This document shows, one piece after another, positions 21,214 to 32,749 of a stretch of 64,000 nucleotides of DNA. The stretch is from contig NC_039362.1 of assembly GCF_003573695.1 (NCBI RefSeq), positions 178,507,690 to 178,571,689 on the forward strand. Reading direction: 5' to 3'. Source of the stretch: Papaver somniferum. Lineage: Eukaryota; Streptophyta; Magnoliopsida; Ranunculales; Papaveraceae. Numbering within the stretch: position 1 is the stretch's first letter; every line of letters begins with the position of its first letter. The notes below the pieces were generated by a model, which had not been told where the DNA came from, did not search any database, and saw only the letters and a program-made list of their open reading frames with translations. The translations under genes and the position numbers were made by a program.

Positions 21214-24074
21214 TTAACTACCCCCAAACTTAGGGTTTTGGGTGTCCCTAGATAAACTAGTCACAATATTCCTAATTTCTAGACCATCCGGTTCCTGAAA
21301 AAGGTCAATTGCTTTCTCTGAGTTATAATCAGGTGGTTCATCCTCTAAATTCTTTTGAGGTATACTAGATATAGGACTTATATGTTTCATATCCTCTATG
21401 GTCATCCCTAGAGTTTCCTTATTGTGTTGAAGCACGGTTACTGGCCTAATCTCATGATCACTATCCAAATCGGAAGTTATAGGCAAAATCTCAGATGGGC
21501 CTACAAATGCATAATTGGGGTCCAACTTAGGAGGATCTTTAGGCTCTTCGAAATAAGGGCTTAAGGTAGATTCGGTAGCTAGTAATGGTTCAAACCTAGA
21601 CTTCCATCTATCGGTATCTAACATAGGAATAAAATCCAACAGAGCATTTACTTGTTCAATGTTGCTATCATCGTCGAAATCCATGCTAAAACGGGATAGA
21701 CAACTCTCTAATGGATCTTCCGATTCGGTGTTTGGTACAAACTTCGGAACTAAGGTTCCTATCATGTTGACCTCTTCAATGCACGTGTCATCTAGCTCAG
21801 AGGGTAGCTTACTAATATTAAAAATGTTCAACTCTAGTCATATTACCGAAAGACAAATTCATAATACCATTTCGACAGTTAATGATCGCATTGGATGTAG
21901 CTAAAAACGGGCGACCTAAAATCACTGGTATTTGGTTCTCTTGGTCAGGGATAGGTTGGGTATCTAGGATAACAAAATCCACCGGATATATAAACTTGTC
22001 GACCTCTATGAGAACATCCTCGATCACACCATGAGGAATTTTAACGGACCTATCAGCTAAATGAAGTGTCATCTGTGTAGGTTTCATCTCACCAACTCCT
22101 AGCTTAAGGTACACATGGTATGGCAGTAAGTTCACACTGGCTCCTAAGTCAAGCAACGCTTTCTAAACACGGTACTTACCTATTGTACAAGCAATGGTAG
22201 GGGACCCTGGGTCTTTATACTTAGGAGTAGTGGTATTCTGAATAATAGAACTCACATGACTATCTATGAAGGCTTTCTTCTGGACACTGAGCTTACGCTT
22301 TCGTGTACACAAGTCCTTAAGGAACTTGGCATAAGAGGGAATCTTCCTAATTGCATCTAATAACGGAAGGTTGATATTAACCTGCTTAAAAACCTCCAAT
22401 ATATCATTAAAGTTGGACTCCCTGTTAGTCAGAACTAGCAGCTGGGGGAACGGGGCTCTGGGAACAAAGCCGGGCTCATCAGGACCTTCATTGGTCTCTT
22501 TGGAGACTCTATCAGTCTTCTCATTTTCTGGCTCATAAGGGTGAACTACAACATGTTCACTATCAGGCATGGCAACCTTATTGTCAACTTTCTTTCCACT
22601 CCTAAGGGTTGTAATAGATTTCACATGATTGTACGATTTCTCTGCTTTAGGATTGGGTTGAGTTTGACTAGGAAACTTACCTTTTTCCCTCAAAGACTCA
22701 TTTATATGACTAACCTGGGTTTTCAACTCGGAAATAGCCTGAGAGTTAGCCTAACCTATTCTCTTATTTTCTTCTATACCTTGAGCAACAGAGTGCTAAA
22801 ACTGCATAGTGTTACGAGTTAACAAAGCAAGAGACTCTTCTAAACTCATAATCTTCTTATCCGAAGGGTTCTGAAACTGTGTCGGGGCTGAAGGATTCTT
22901 AGGATAGCCAAAACCTGGGGGATCTTGAGAGTTACTAGACTGACCTTGATTCTGGCCCTTAGACCAAGAAAGGTTGGGATGGTTTCTCCATCCAGGGTTA
23001 TAGGTTTCTGAATAAGGGTCAAACTTCTGACGATTATCGAATCTAGTGTTGTTATAAAGAGCATTGGCTTGCTCTTCAACAGTATGGTCTTCCCAAAAAG
23101 GCTCTATTCTACCACTAGTACCACTAGAATGACATAATTCCAACGCTTCTAACCTTTTGGCTATGGCTTCTATTTTAGTATCTGACTCATAGGATCCTTC
23201 TACCCTATTGACATTTTCTCTACTTAGAAGAATTGTTTTCTCGGGTTCCCTATTATTTTCCCAATGTTGGGTCTTATTGGCGATTTCATTCAAAAATGTC
23301 ATCGCCTCATCAACAGTTTTATTCTCAAACCCACCTGTGCATAAGGACTCAACCATGGTCGTTGTTGAATAGTCTAAACCCTCATAGAGGATCTGAACTA
23401 ACCTAACCTTCTCTAAACCATGATGAGGATATTGAGAAATTAAGTCATTGAACCTTTCTAAATGCCTATATAAAGATTCTCCCTCTTGTTGAGCAAAAGT
23501 ACAAATTTGTGTCCTAATAGACGATGTTTTGTGCCTTGGGAAAAACTTATGTATAAAGGCAGATGTAAGTTGTTCATAGGTTTCAATTGACTCAGAATCC
23601 AAACTATACAGCCAAGATTTTTCTTTATCTTTTAAGGAAAAGGGGAATAACCTAAGTTTCAGTGCATCATCACTAAGGTTTTTTAATTTTCAGAGTACTA
23701 CATACTTCCTCAAATTCCCTAACATGAAAATAGGGGTTCTCATTCTCTTTTCCTAAAAAGGTTGGGAGCATCTGTAAAGTCCCAGGTTTGAGTTCATAAT
23801 TTTCCTCGGTTTCAGCTAACTTGATACAAGACGGACGAGAGGTCCTAGTTGGGTTCAATAAAGCTTTTAAAGTTGCCATTTCTAGCACTACCAAAGGACT
23901 AGGAGAAATTTCTTCACAAAGACGCAGATTCTCAAAACTGAAGTTTCCAAAAACGGGGCTCTCTAAAGAAGAGTCTTCGAGCTCCCCGCCTCCACAAGAA
24001 GAACTACTAGGTTTATCACTAATCAGATGACCTAGAGTATCTCTTTTCCAAGCCCTATTAACAAAATCGGGCAT
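21214..24074 (-). pseudogene. gag-protease region of Athila-like element 2 (broken)
   Basis: Read from 24074: an N-terminal Ser/Glu-rich region (MPDFVNRAWKR), then the retrotransposon gag domain (23602-22796; SAFIHKFFPRHKT, RFNDLISQYPHHGLEKV, LYEGLDYSTTTMVES). The gag-to-protease linker (22726-22163) has INLPLLDAIRKIPSYAKFLK. The aspartic protease-like domain (22156-21818) has LDLGASVNLLPYHVYLKLG, LADRSVKIPHGVIEDVLIEV and ILGRPFLAT. A Gag-Pol linker (21831-21214) ends shortly after VLQHNKETLGMTIEDM. Breaks: frame change near 23610-23690, a frame break near 22740-22790, an in-frame TAG just before the protease (about 22162), and a shift near 21825. No reverse transcriptase, RNase H or integrase follows. 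These features identify the Athila lineage. Confidence 0.88.
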
Positions 24075-25136
24075 ACACTAAAAAAAATCAAAAAGAAATA
24101 AAAATCCTAACAGGAAGGTTCTAGCAATCACACAGCAGGCTAACTCGACTTTACCACAGCAAACCTAGAGATTTCTAGCAAACAACAAGCATGATGGCTC
24201 ACTTAGATTGTTTCTAGACTAGCTTCTATATCTCGAAAGGGAATTCGTTACAATTTAAGCAAACCCCTCTGGAATCAATCCGAGTCAAAGTAAGTTGAAT
24301 CGAGGCGAGGGAAGCTTAGTGGAGCTTTGATACCCAAGGCCCCACCGCAGTACAAGGCGGCGCAGTCATGTATTCAACTCACATAAACCGTCATGAAATT
24401 CGAAGTATGCTAAAAGAATAACCAATATCCTTCGAAATTTTTTCCTAACAAGCTCGATACCCTATAGGTCTCTTTATAATCAGAATTTAAAGCTTGGGTT
24501 CGCGTTAGGTTTTGTTCTCCTAAAGCGGGCAAGAAAGGAGCGGTGATGAAATCCAAACCCTTATCTTGTTTAGGCCAGGACTTTCCCTTTACTAGGAAAA
24601 TAAAGACAGTCTAAATTCGTCCTCAATCAATGATCACCTTAAGGAATACAGTAACTCGCTTACAGGAGATTCGCGAGTGTTTCGATTGGACTTACCTCCC
24701 GTACCAGACGGGGGATGAACCGTTGTCGTCGACTCGGGCCACGACTCCTATGCCGTGTGCGAACCCGAGGGGCCGAGGTGATATTGTAATAACCGTCCTT
24801 CCCTGCACACAGTTTGTATTTAACTACCCTTCCGTAGGGTTTTTTAAAAAATAAATAATAATAAAGTCCAAGAGTCCAGTCCAAAGTCCAAATAAAGTAA
24901 AGTGCAAAAGAAAAAGAAAAATAACCTAAAAAAATATATAAAAATCTCTCTTTTTTTTTCTCTCTTTTCTATATATATATATATATAAAAAAATCCTCTT
25001 TCGCTCCTTTCGCTTTAAGCTTTTCCTTCCAAGGTCCTTAGTACTCCACTTCGAACCTGCAAATCAAAGACAAAAAGAAACGTAAAAAGGAAAAAAAATA
25101 ATAAACCTAAAAAAAAAAAATCTACCTAAGCACAGG
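24075..25136 (-). other. 5' leader of element 2
   Basis: The leader holds no gene. The part at 24540-24840 is the reverse complement of 3355-3640 in element 1 ('cctcgggttcg', 'gactcgggcc' and neighbours), showing a conserved leader that may contain packaging signals. Short open frames in it are incidental. A short TA repeat lies at 24971-24988. Confidence 0.65.
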
Positions 25137-25154
25137 TCCGCGTTGGCGGCGCCA
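25137..25154 (-). other. Primer-binding site of element 2
   Basis: The minus strand reads TGGCGCCGCCAACGCGGA, six bases from the 5' LTR. It is nearly identical to the site at 3019-3036 and is of the tRNA-Asp type. Confidence 0.75.
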
Positions 25155-25160
25155 AAAATT

Positions 25161-26674
25161 TGTTGTATTTTCAAATGGTTGTAGTGATAGTGGTAAAAGG
25201 GGTTCTTTTCGAACTTGTGAAGGTAACTCTTTTTTTTTTTTAAGATTTAAACAAATAAATAAATGAAGGAAATTAATAGTAATGTCAAGATTTTAGAAAG
25301 ATTAAAGCTCAGGATTCACTATTACTTCAAGTTGATTGGTTATAAATAATATTTCAGAAATTATTATTAAGCTCTTTTTCTTATTAAATCACTTTTTAAT
25401 TTAAAAGGTGTCCAAATATTAAGTTGTAATCCTTAAGCATGATTTATCAAAGAATTATTCTAAGCATAAAACATCAAACTGATTCACAACTAATTAAGAA
25501 AACCATTTTATCCTTTTTTTTATATTTATCCAAGTGAATTAAATAAAGTAAATAATTAAAGAAATTATAAATAAAAATATTACCAATCAAACATGAGTGA
25601 ATAGATCCTCCATTGCCTCAATCACCAAGAATTTAGCCTCTCATCATGTTGGAAAAATACTCAAAAGATTTTGTTAATGCTCAAAAGTTGAGTACAAATG
25701 ATGAAATAAAAAGAAATCGTTTTAAGACTGTCCTTTGCGACACATAGGAAGCGTAGGGAAGAACGGCACTTCAGAAGTGCTGTAAGCTCGTCGCGGGAAA
25801 GGAACTGAGAATTGTCGCAAATATGCGACACTAATCAACGACTTTCCTGGACTGTACAATGTTCTTCGTGTCCTTCCTTTGACAGCAACATAACTTTTTC
25901 TCTGTCGACTCTTCTGGTGATTCTCTCGGCTCTAAATCTCTCTCAATCCCGTGCTAACCTTTCCCAAACTTTTTTTTTCTTGTATTTATAGTGTTTCAGG
26001 ACCAAAAATCCCCTCATTTATGGCGTATATTCTCCATTTAATCAGAATATTCCTTGCTGCCCATAACCCAACGATAATTTCCATTTTTAAGCCCATGCAC
26101 GCGTTAGATTTGATCCTGCACGCTCTAGTTAGCCTTCTCCACGTCTCAGAACTCTTTCAACGCTAGTATAACTCCTCCATGCACACAAGAACTTCAATTT
26201 TGCTCGTGTTACAGTACACGTGCTCTGTTTTGGGTGTGTGAATCATCACGCGTTTTCCAGCCAATTCTGATCGAACCCACTGCCCAAAATGTGTTCCTTA
26301 ACCTATATCACATCTCTCTATCAAATTTCAGCCACTGAATCAACCCGTAACCCCTTCATTTTTGTGATCAAAACTTCTGCCAGTTGAGAATTTCATTTCC
26401 CGCTAAAAAACAGTTTTCAAACGAAGAAGAAAGGGTGTCCCCCTATCCTGAACTGGGGTGCGAATAACAGATGCCCACTGAGGTGCCCCTTAACCGATAG
26501 TGAGAGTCCGAATAACAATTAAGTCCTTCACGGGTGCCCCTGGCAACTTTTCGAGCCGAATTTTCCAAAAATGTTTATTTCCTAAAAATACATAAAAACA
26601 CAATATTAGTACAAAAATAGAGTTCCAACAATACGGACACTAAGGAAAAATTAGACACAAAAATGCGTCTATCA
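25161..26674 (-). repeat. 5' LTR of element 2
   Basis: It pairs with 13990-15495 and is followed (plus strand) by the target duplication CCTAG at 26675-26679. Confidence 0.9.
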
Positions 26675-26679
26675 CCTAG

Positions 26680-28089
26680 AAAATTTTGTCAACTCATTGT
26701 TCAAGAAGGCGACCACCGCAGTACCACAAGAATACTCAGGCATCTTCTCTAAGGGATCCAATAGTTGCAAGTAAGTGGCCTCGACCAAGCTTCCGGAACT
26801 GTCGGGGAAGATACATTTGCCAAGTCGTATAACAAATAAGCTGACGCGGTAGCATTGATTCTCACCGGGTTCATACTTCCTTCTTCATCATAGATTTTCT
26901 TTGTATCCCATAATGTGTCCCTCAACTTCTTCAGATTAAACTTCTTGCTTAGACGACCATCCTTCATCTCAAGAATAGACTCCGTCTCAATCTGATTCCA
27001 TCCAAACAATTTCTGGCTCAATGCATAAATATCCTTGAAAAGAAACTTATTATCGAATCCCTCAGTGACTGCTTTTCCATAAACCTCGAGGTCTAGAACT
27101 TATTGAGCATCATCGGGAGTTATCTCCATCTCACCGAATGAGAAAAACATTGTATCAGTCTCTCCGTAGAACCTCTCACAGAATGCAGATACGGTAACTT
27201 TATCATGCTCAATATTCGAACTCTCCACCGCAGGCCACAACCCGGAGATCTTGACAATCACTTTCACCTCCTCACATTCATTTTCAAGATCCCAAGTATT
27301 AGTCACTGAAAACGAAGCTTGGCGCCTCATGAGACGGACGACATGCTTGTGATCCTAAATACAAAAAAAAATGAAAAGAAATACAAACACTTGACGCAAA
27401 TTTAAGATAGTTACACACTTGAATAAAGAACAAAGACGGATTGAGATTACTTACGATAATATTATGGATCGTACATGCCCATGAGTCTTTGTATCCAAAA
27501 AGAACTTTTCCACCATCTGTTGGGGTCCCCCTTGGAAGCTCACCTTTTTCAGTTTAAACATCAAGTGAGAGGCAGGCATGTGAGAATCAGCTGGTTTAGT
27601 GATCACCCTCTTCCTCGTTCCGGTTTCAGTTGAAGCTTCGGTTTGTTGAACAATAACTAGAGTTTGTTCTCCATATCCTTCTTCTTCTTCTTGTTCCTCT
27701 TCCTCTTAAACAATTTCATCTTAGATATTCTTACCTTTATCTCCATCATCATCATCATCATCACCTCCTCCAACATTAGGCATTTCTTCATCACCATCAT
27801 CATCATCATCATTGTTACCTCCTCCAGCAGCCGGAGTGCTTTCATCAACATCATCATCATCACCTCTTCTACCAGATGGAATTGATTGGTCTTCATCTGG
27901 AGTCTCGTATGAATCACTGGGTTCCGATGGTGGTTCAGGATCATTCGGTACAACGATCTTGAGCGTTCCCGGCACAACGTATGCCCCTCGATGTGTTGAA
28001 GTCAAGAGTTTATCACCAACACGAGGATGTCTTGAAGGAGGAGTATGATCTTTTATAACTTTCTTCTTTGCCTTTTGCAACCTGAACAA
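26680..28089 (-). pseudogene. Plant mobile domain (PMD / MAIN-like) gene, 5' part
   Basis: Read downward from 28089, an N-terminal acidic region rich in Asp, Ser and Pro (MFRLQKAKKKVIKDHTPPSR...) is followed by an exon near 27540-27450 (TDGGKVLFGYKDSWACTIHN) and a donor 'gtaagt'. The main exon from about 27355 contains VTVSAFCERFYGETDTMFFS, FGEMEITPDDA, then INATASAYLLYDLANVSSP and EYSCGTAVVAFLNNELTKF. These follow the order of the PMD fold. An in-frame TAA after PDDAQ (near 27097) and a frame change near 26750 show decay. The reading continues exactly across the retroelement site to ALTKQ at 13985 (…KFSR/ALTKQ), so the two halves were one exon. Flanking GCCGGC arrays suggest that a transposon carries this gene. 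Confidence 0.78.
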
Positions 28090-28119
28090 AAACCATTAAG
28101 AAACAAAAAAATTACAGGT

Positions 28120-28590
28120 CGGCATATATAACATATCCGGAAGGGTAGATACCTAAATTACATGCCGGCCAACAAACATCCGGAATGGTTTTATCCAAAT
28201 ACCATTCCGACTTTCATACTTAAAGGGAACAGGAGACGCAACAAAAAACTTGAATACAGCTGGCAAGGTCTATTACCCATACATTGCCGGCTAACAAACA
28301 TCCGGAACGGTTTTATCAAAATACCATTCCGACTTTCATACTTAAAAGGCATCAAGAGACGCAACAAAAAATTTGAACACAGCCGACAAGGTAAAAAAAT
28401 ATAATCGACCCGGCTAAAAAGAAAAACTTCCGTCGGCAGGGTCTGAGGTTGAACAACTTGCCGGCCCTGCAAGTACCAGTTACAGGTATTCAACAACCGA
28501 CAAGATCTTTAACCTCAGAGCCTCCCGACGAAACCCTAAACATGAAATGTCGGCAAGGTCGATAACGTAAGACCTTGTCGGCGTCGCAAC
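28120..28590. repeat. GCCGGCAAGGT array, right cluster
   Basis: The motif recurs (GCCGGCCAAC, GCCGGCTAAC, CTTGCCGGCCC, GTCGGCAAGGTC). Two larger direct repeats of about 120 bp share 'aacaaacatccggaa' and 'ccattccgactttcatactt' (28168-28250 and 28293-28370). Confidence 0.7.
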
Positions 28591-28599
28591 TGCCAATTC

Positions 28600-30447
28600 A
28601 AAGTTTCGATGACCTAATTTGACATGCAACACATGAAATTGAAGCATTAGAGTGAAAACGAAACCTAACGTTCGTGTTTGGAATTCTATGAAAATCCAAA
28701 TTATGTATTAATTTGGGTCCGCCAAAGCTTAGGAAAGCACGTTAGCAACTTGGAAGGTTCTCCTGTTGGAGTTGATCTCATGGGCTACATGGTTTCCATG
28801 ATTTTGGCACAGACTATGCAATGCAAATTTTGGCATACTTTTACGATTTTGGTTTCCATGATTTTGATAAACTTTTATAATAAGAATTAATCTTTGTATG
28901 GTTCCCCAGATTTGTTTTGAATTGAGTTTGACAATAAGTTCACTGAGCAAAGAAAAAATATATTTTTTTTTTGATAACATTCTTTGTGCCAACAACTCTC
29001 CAAGTTCTTTTTAACACCAAAACATAAAAGAAAAATCTCTCTTTTATTATTTTTCCAACCAAAATTCTGATTTATAGTCAAGAGTTTCAAAACAATTAAA
29101 TGTTCATGAAAATGTTATTATGGTTGAGTTAACACCATTAAAAACCACAAAATGAAACTCTCTAAGTAATGGTGTAGTTAACACGATTAATTAAAACTAA
29201 AAATATGAAATGGTCAAATTAATTATAACAAAAATTAATTTCTTTCAATAAAGGCTATAAAAAACATATTGATTGGGAATAAATTTATGTTTTGAAAATA
29301 TATTTCCAACATGCTCTAATAGAAATAAAAAAATCTATCATGTCTATCATGACTTCTCTTTTTCTTTTTATGGATCAAGTTATGCTGTTTTGCGAATATG
29401 GTCGTCTTGTAGATGAAAAAATCTTTAATAACTAAGAAAGTTGTAGATCGAGGTGGTATCTGAGTTCTCTGGAAATCATATTTTTTACGACGTCCAGAAA
29501 AAGTTCATTAGCTATGGGTCAACTCCCAAGTAAGAAATATGCATTTATACGTCATTTTATGGACAGTTTCTAACGAATTTAAGTTCTCATTTTCTCCTCC
29601 CAAAATACCCTTTCTTAAAATCTCGTAAATTTTATCAAGACCAATAAAAAAGGAAAATCTTAATTGTTTTCGTAATTAGGGAATTATATATTAATAGAGA
29701 AAAGAAGAAATGTAGAGAGGCAAAAGAGAAAAAAAAATACAAATTAGGATGAAGATTACATCCTAATTATGGATGATGCTACCATGATTTCCCTCTTGAA
29801 AAAGTTGAAAATCCTTCTCAAACTCAAAAAGTATGTCCGAGTTAAAAGATAAAAAATAAAATATCCGTGGTATGAATCTAGTTAAAAACTTAAAAAGAAA
29901 AAAAAATCTTACTCAAATCTGGTCCAACAAAGACCAGATATCGAGGAGAGAGAAAGAGGTCATCTACGAGAGGGATGAGTATTGGTTAACTGCATTTGGC
30001 TGGACAAATTACCTTTCCAAAAATATTTACAGATGCACCCTACGACGTACCTTCCTGCATCTACACAAAACTCATCCTGTCACCGACGCGATGACAATTC
30101 AACTATATTAAATTAGTTCTCCTAACAAACACAGAATCTTGACTATGACCTCTCCTTCAAAATCATTCATAACCATTTCAAAGTGTGGAACAGAAAATTA
30201 CATGGCCGCTCAGACGTCACTCCAATCTCAATAGAAGGATACGGTTTTTATTGCCTGAAAAATCTTGAATATTTCTATTTAGGGGTGCCAACCTACTTAT
30301 CTGTTTTGATATGGCCGTTCTGGTAAATCACACGCCTACCCAATATCTCATCATCATCATAATAATGGGTCCTTGTTGGCAACCGCACATCCCCCTATAA
30401 TAACGCCCTTGTTGTTGGTAGAAAGTATCAGAATCCATCCATCCACC
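28600..30447. other. Intergenic, nothing recognised
   Basis: AT-rich sequence between the GCCGGC array and the transporter gene. Repeated phrases 'ggtttccatgattttg' occur at about 28790 and 28851. No coding, RNA or transposon signature is convincing. The last 150 bp are the presumed promoter and leader of the transporter gene. Confidence 0.5.
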
Positions 30448-32231
30448 ATGACCATCACAAAAGACGCCGGAATTTTCACACCATTACTCCCGGAGCTCAA
30501 TCCCAACAACCAAGATGAAGATTCCGGTGGTGGTGCATCTGTTTCCGGTGCGGTATTCAACGTGTCAACAAGCACCATCGGTGCCGGGATTGTGTCAATT
30601 CCGGCGACACTTAAGGTATTGGGAGTGATTCCGGCGATTATTCTCATCCTAGTCATTGCGATCTTATCTGAGGTCTCGGCTGAGTTTCTTATCAGGTTTA
30701 CAAAATCATCTGAGAATCTGAAAAAAACTACTTATGCCGGTGTAATGGGTGAATCGTTCGGACGAGCTGGATCTATCTTGTTGCAGATTTGTATTATGAT
30801 TACTAATCTTGGGTGTCTTATCATTTATCTCATCATTATCGGTAATCAATCGAATTCCAAATTTACCAAATCAGTCATTTCAATTTTGGGTTTCATTTGA
30901 TGATTTCAGGTTTAATTTGATTTTTTGACTGATTCTAAAATCAATCAATTTTTTTTTTTTAAAATTATGCAGGAGATGTTTTGTGTGGAAGTGGAAATAA
31001 TGAATCAATGCATTCAGGGATGTTGCAAGAATGGTTTGGGTTGCAATGGTGGAACACAAGATCATTTGCAATTCTATTCACTGTCATTTTTGTTGCAACG
31101 TGTAGGTTAGTATTTATGTATAACAAAACTGATACAAATTCCGGTTTCAATCTCGATACCGGGCCTCATGATGTCTATGGATTAATCAATCCATGGGTGT
31201 TGTTTCTGGTGTTACTTGCTGCAGAATCATTGAGGTTTACTTCTGCGGTATGGGTACTTCTAGCTGTGGTGTTTGTTGCAATCAGCACGGTTTTAGCCAT
31301 CTCTGCACTTTGGCATGGTAAAACCAAGACTCCTAGATTGTTGCCAGTACTAGAGAACAAGGCATCATTTTTTGAGTTGTTTACGGCGGTTCCCATCATT
31401 GTGTCAGCATTCACCTTCCATTTTAATGGTAAGCAAAACAAGCTGAGATACTCCTGTTTGTGTTCGGATGCTCGATGTTACTTAATGTGTGTTGTTGGTT
31501 GAATTCATTCTGTGTTTTGCTCTTGTGCACCGTTTAATTTGCACTTCTCTGCAGTTCATCCGATTGCAGCAGAACTGAGGAAAACTTCTGAAATGGTCAC
31601 GGCTGTGCGTATATCCCTCGTCTTGTGTGCAGCAGTTTACGCAGCAGTTGGGTTCTTTGGGTACCTACTGTTTGGGGATTCCACCATGTCTGATATACTT
31701 TCAAATTTCGATCACAATTTCGGTTCTAGTGTTGGGACTCTTCTTAACGATACAGTTCGCTTAAGCTATGCGCTCCATCTAATGTTGGTTTTTCCACTAC
31801 CTAATTTCTCACTGAGGGTAAACGTAGACGAATTCCTCTTTCCAGAGTGGCCTTTTTTGTCTTCGCATAACATCCGGTTCGTTCCGCTCACTTGCATACT
31901 TCTCATATTCGTCTACATAGCAGCAATAGCCATCCCAAATATATGGTTTTTCTTCCAGTTCCTTGGATCAACAACTTCACTCTGTGTAGCTTTCATATTC
32001 CCTGGCGCCATTGTCCTCAGGTACCGTACAATTTTCTCCGCATCCCTTTTCCACCTGACAAAATGCACCAATGTTTTATATTTCCTGACAGGTTTTCACT
32101 GTGTCTTCTGCAGAGACGTTCAAGGAGTAGCAACAAGAAGAGATAAGATTTTAGCTGTACTAATGATTGCCATTGCGGTAATAGCTAGTACGATCGCTAT
32201 TTACTCCAATATTGCAAGCTTACTTGGATGA
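30448..32231 (+). CDS. Amino acid transporter, AVT6-like (AAAP family)
   Basis: It is a multi-pass membrane protein of the amino acid/auxin permease family; plant AVT members move amino acids across the vacuolar membrane. Four exons: 30448-30841, 30973-31428, 31555-32020, 32114-32231, with GT/AG borders and matching phases, giving 477 residues, near the usual size. Start MTITKDAG is chosen because the residues encoded upstream in the same frame look like leader. The first membrane segment carries the family pattern GAVFNVSTSTIGAGIVSIPA. Other hallmarks are VPIIVSAFTFHFNVHPIAAEL and AVGFFGYLLFGDSTMSDILS, with a C-terminal pair of hydrophobic helices (IWFFFQFLGSTTS, AVLMIAIAVIASTIAI). No damage is seen. 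A decayed copy of the last exon lies at 35105-35390. AVT6 over other AVT subgroups is by overall resemblance. Confidence 0.9.
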
Positions 32232-32749
32232 AATTGTACAGTACAGGTAGATGCAACATATACTTTTATCATACTGGCACCATTACAATGGCCTCCCTCA
32301 CTTCTCTGTCAGTGCAAAATCAAAGTAATATGCTAGTGTATCTATCAAAGAAATGCATTTGCAATGAGAATCCGGTGAAAACAAATTCTTAGCATTAGCA
32401 TTGTGGATTCATGATGTTACACAGTTCTTCCAAGATGGTGTTTTATGAATGATAAAGTGAACTCTTCGTCTCCTGTCTTCATATTCCATGAAGCTATCAT
32501 GCTTTTTTTGGATCTGACTCGTGTATATCTGGTTGAAATCACCTGACTTGTCCGGATCTGACTTTGTTTTTCGAGTCAGACCCACTCAAAAATATGTGGA
32601 GTTAGTTGCTTGGTCCCATGATTCAGGGGCATTTTATTCCAGACGTATTTATAAACACTTACTTTTTAGTCTAAATGTTTGGAGTTGCACATTGATATTG
32701 GAAATCAGAGCTGAAACCAATCTTCTTCTTCTTCCTCCTCCTAAACTGA
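32232..32749. other. 3' flank of transporter and 5' flank of PPR pseudogene
   Basis: 'gtacagtacaggtagatgcaa' and the following transporter 3' untranslated sequence recur at 35274-35390. No further gene is seen. Confidence 0.6.

Larger units (their letters stand above)
13990..26674 (-). mobile_element. Pol-deficient Athila-like Ty3/gypsy retrotransposon (element 2), nested in the PMD gene
   Basis: Direct repeats at 13990-15495 and 25161-26674 have TG...CA ends and CCTAG flanks (13985-13989 and 26675-26679). The primer site at 25137-25154 and purine-rich tract next to 15496 show transcription on the minus strand. The interior encodes gag and a protease-like domain, then about 20 residues of the pre-RT linker (VLQHNKETLGMTIEDM), after which the rest of pol is missing and a segment shared with element 1 follows. 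It is interrupted by the CACTA element at 16085-20138. It is more complete than element 1 but still not autonomous. Confidence 0.93.

Noticed and set aside
24630..24884. Open frames on both strands in the element 2 leader
   Set aside because: The same sequence in element 1 (3355-3640) does not keep the frame; this is a conserved non-coding leader.
27664..27977. Ile-, Ser- or Met-rich reading frames opposite or out of frame with the acidic PMD N-terminus
   Set aside because: They are shadows of GAT/ATC triplet runs in the PMD gene region.
30925..31110. Separate small protein overlapping the AVT exon 2 start
   Set aside because: It is an out-of-frame reading across the intron-exon border of the transporter.
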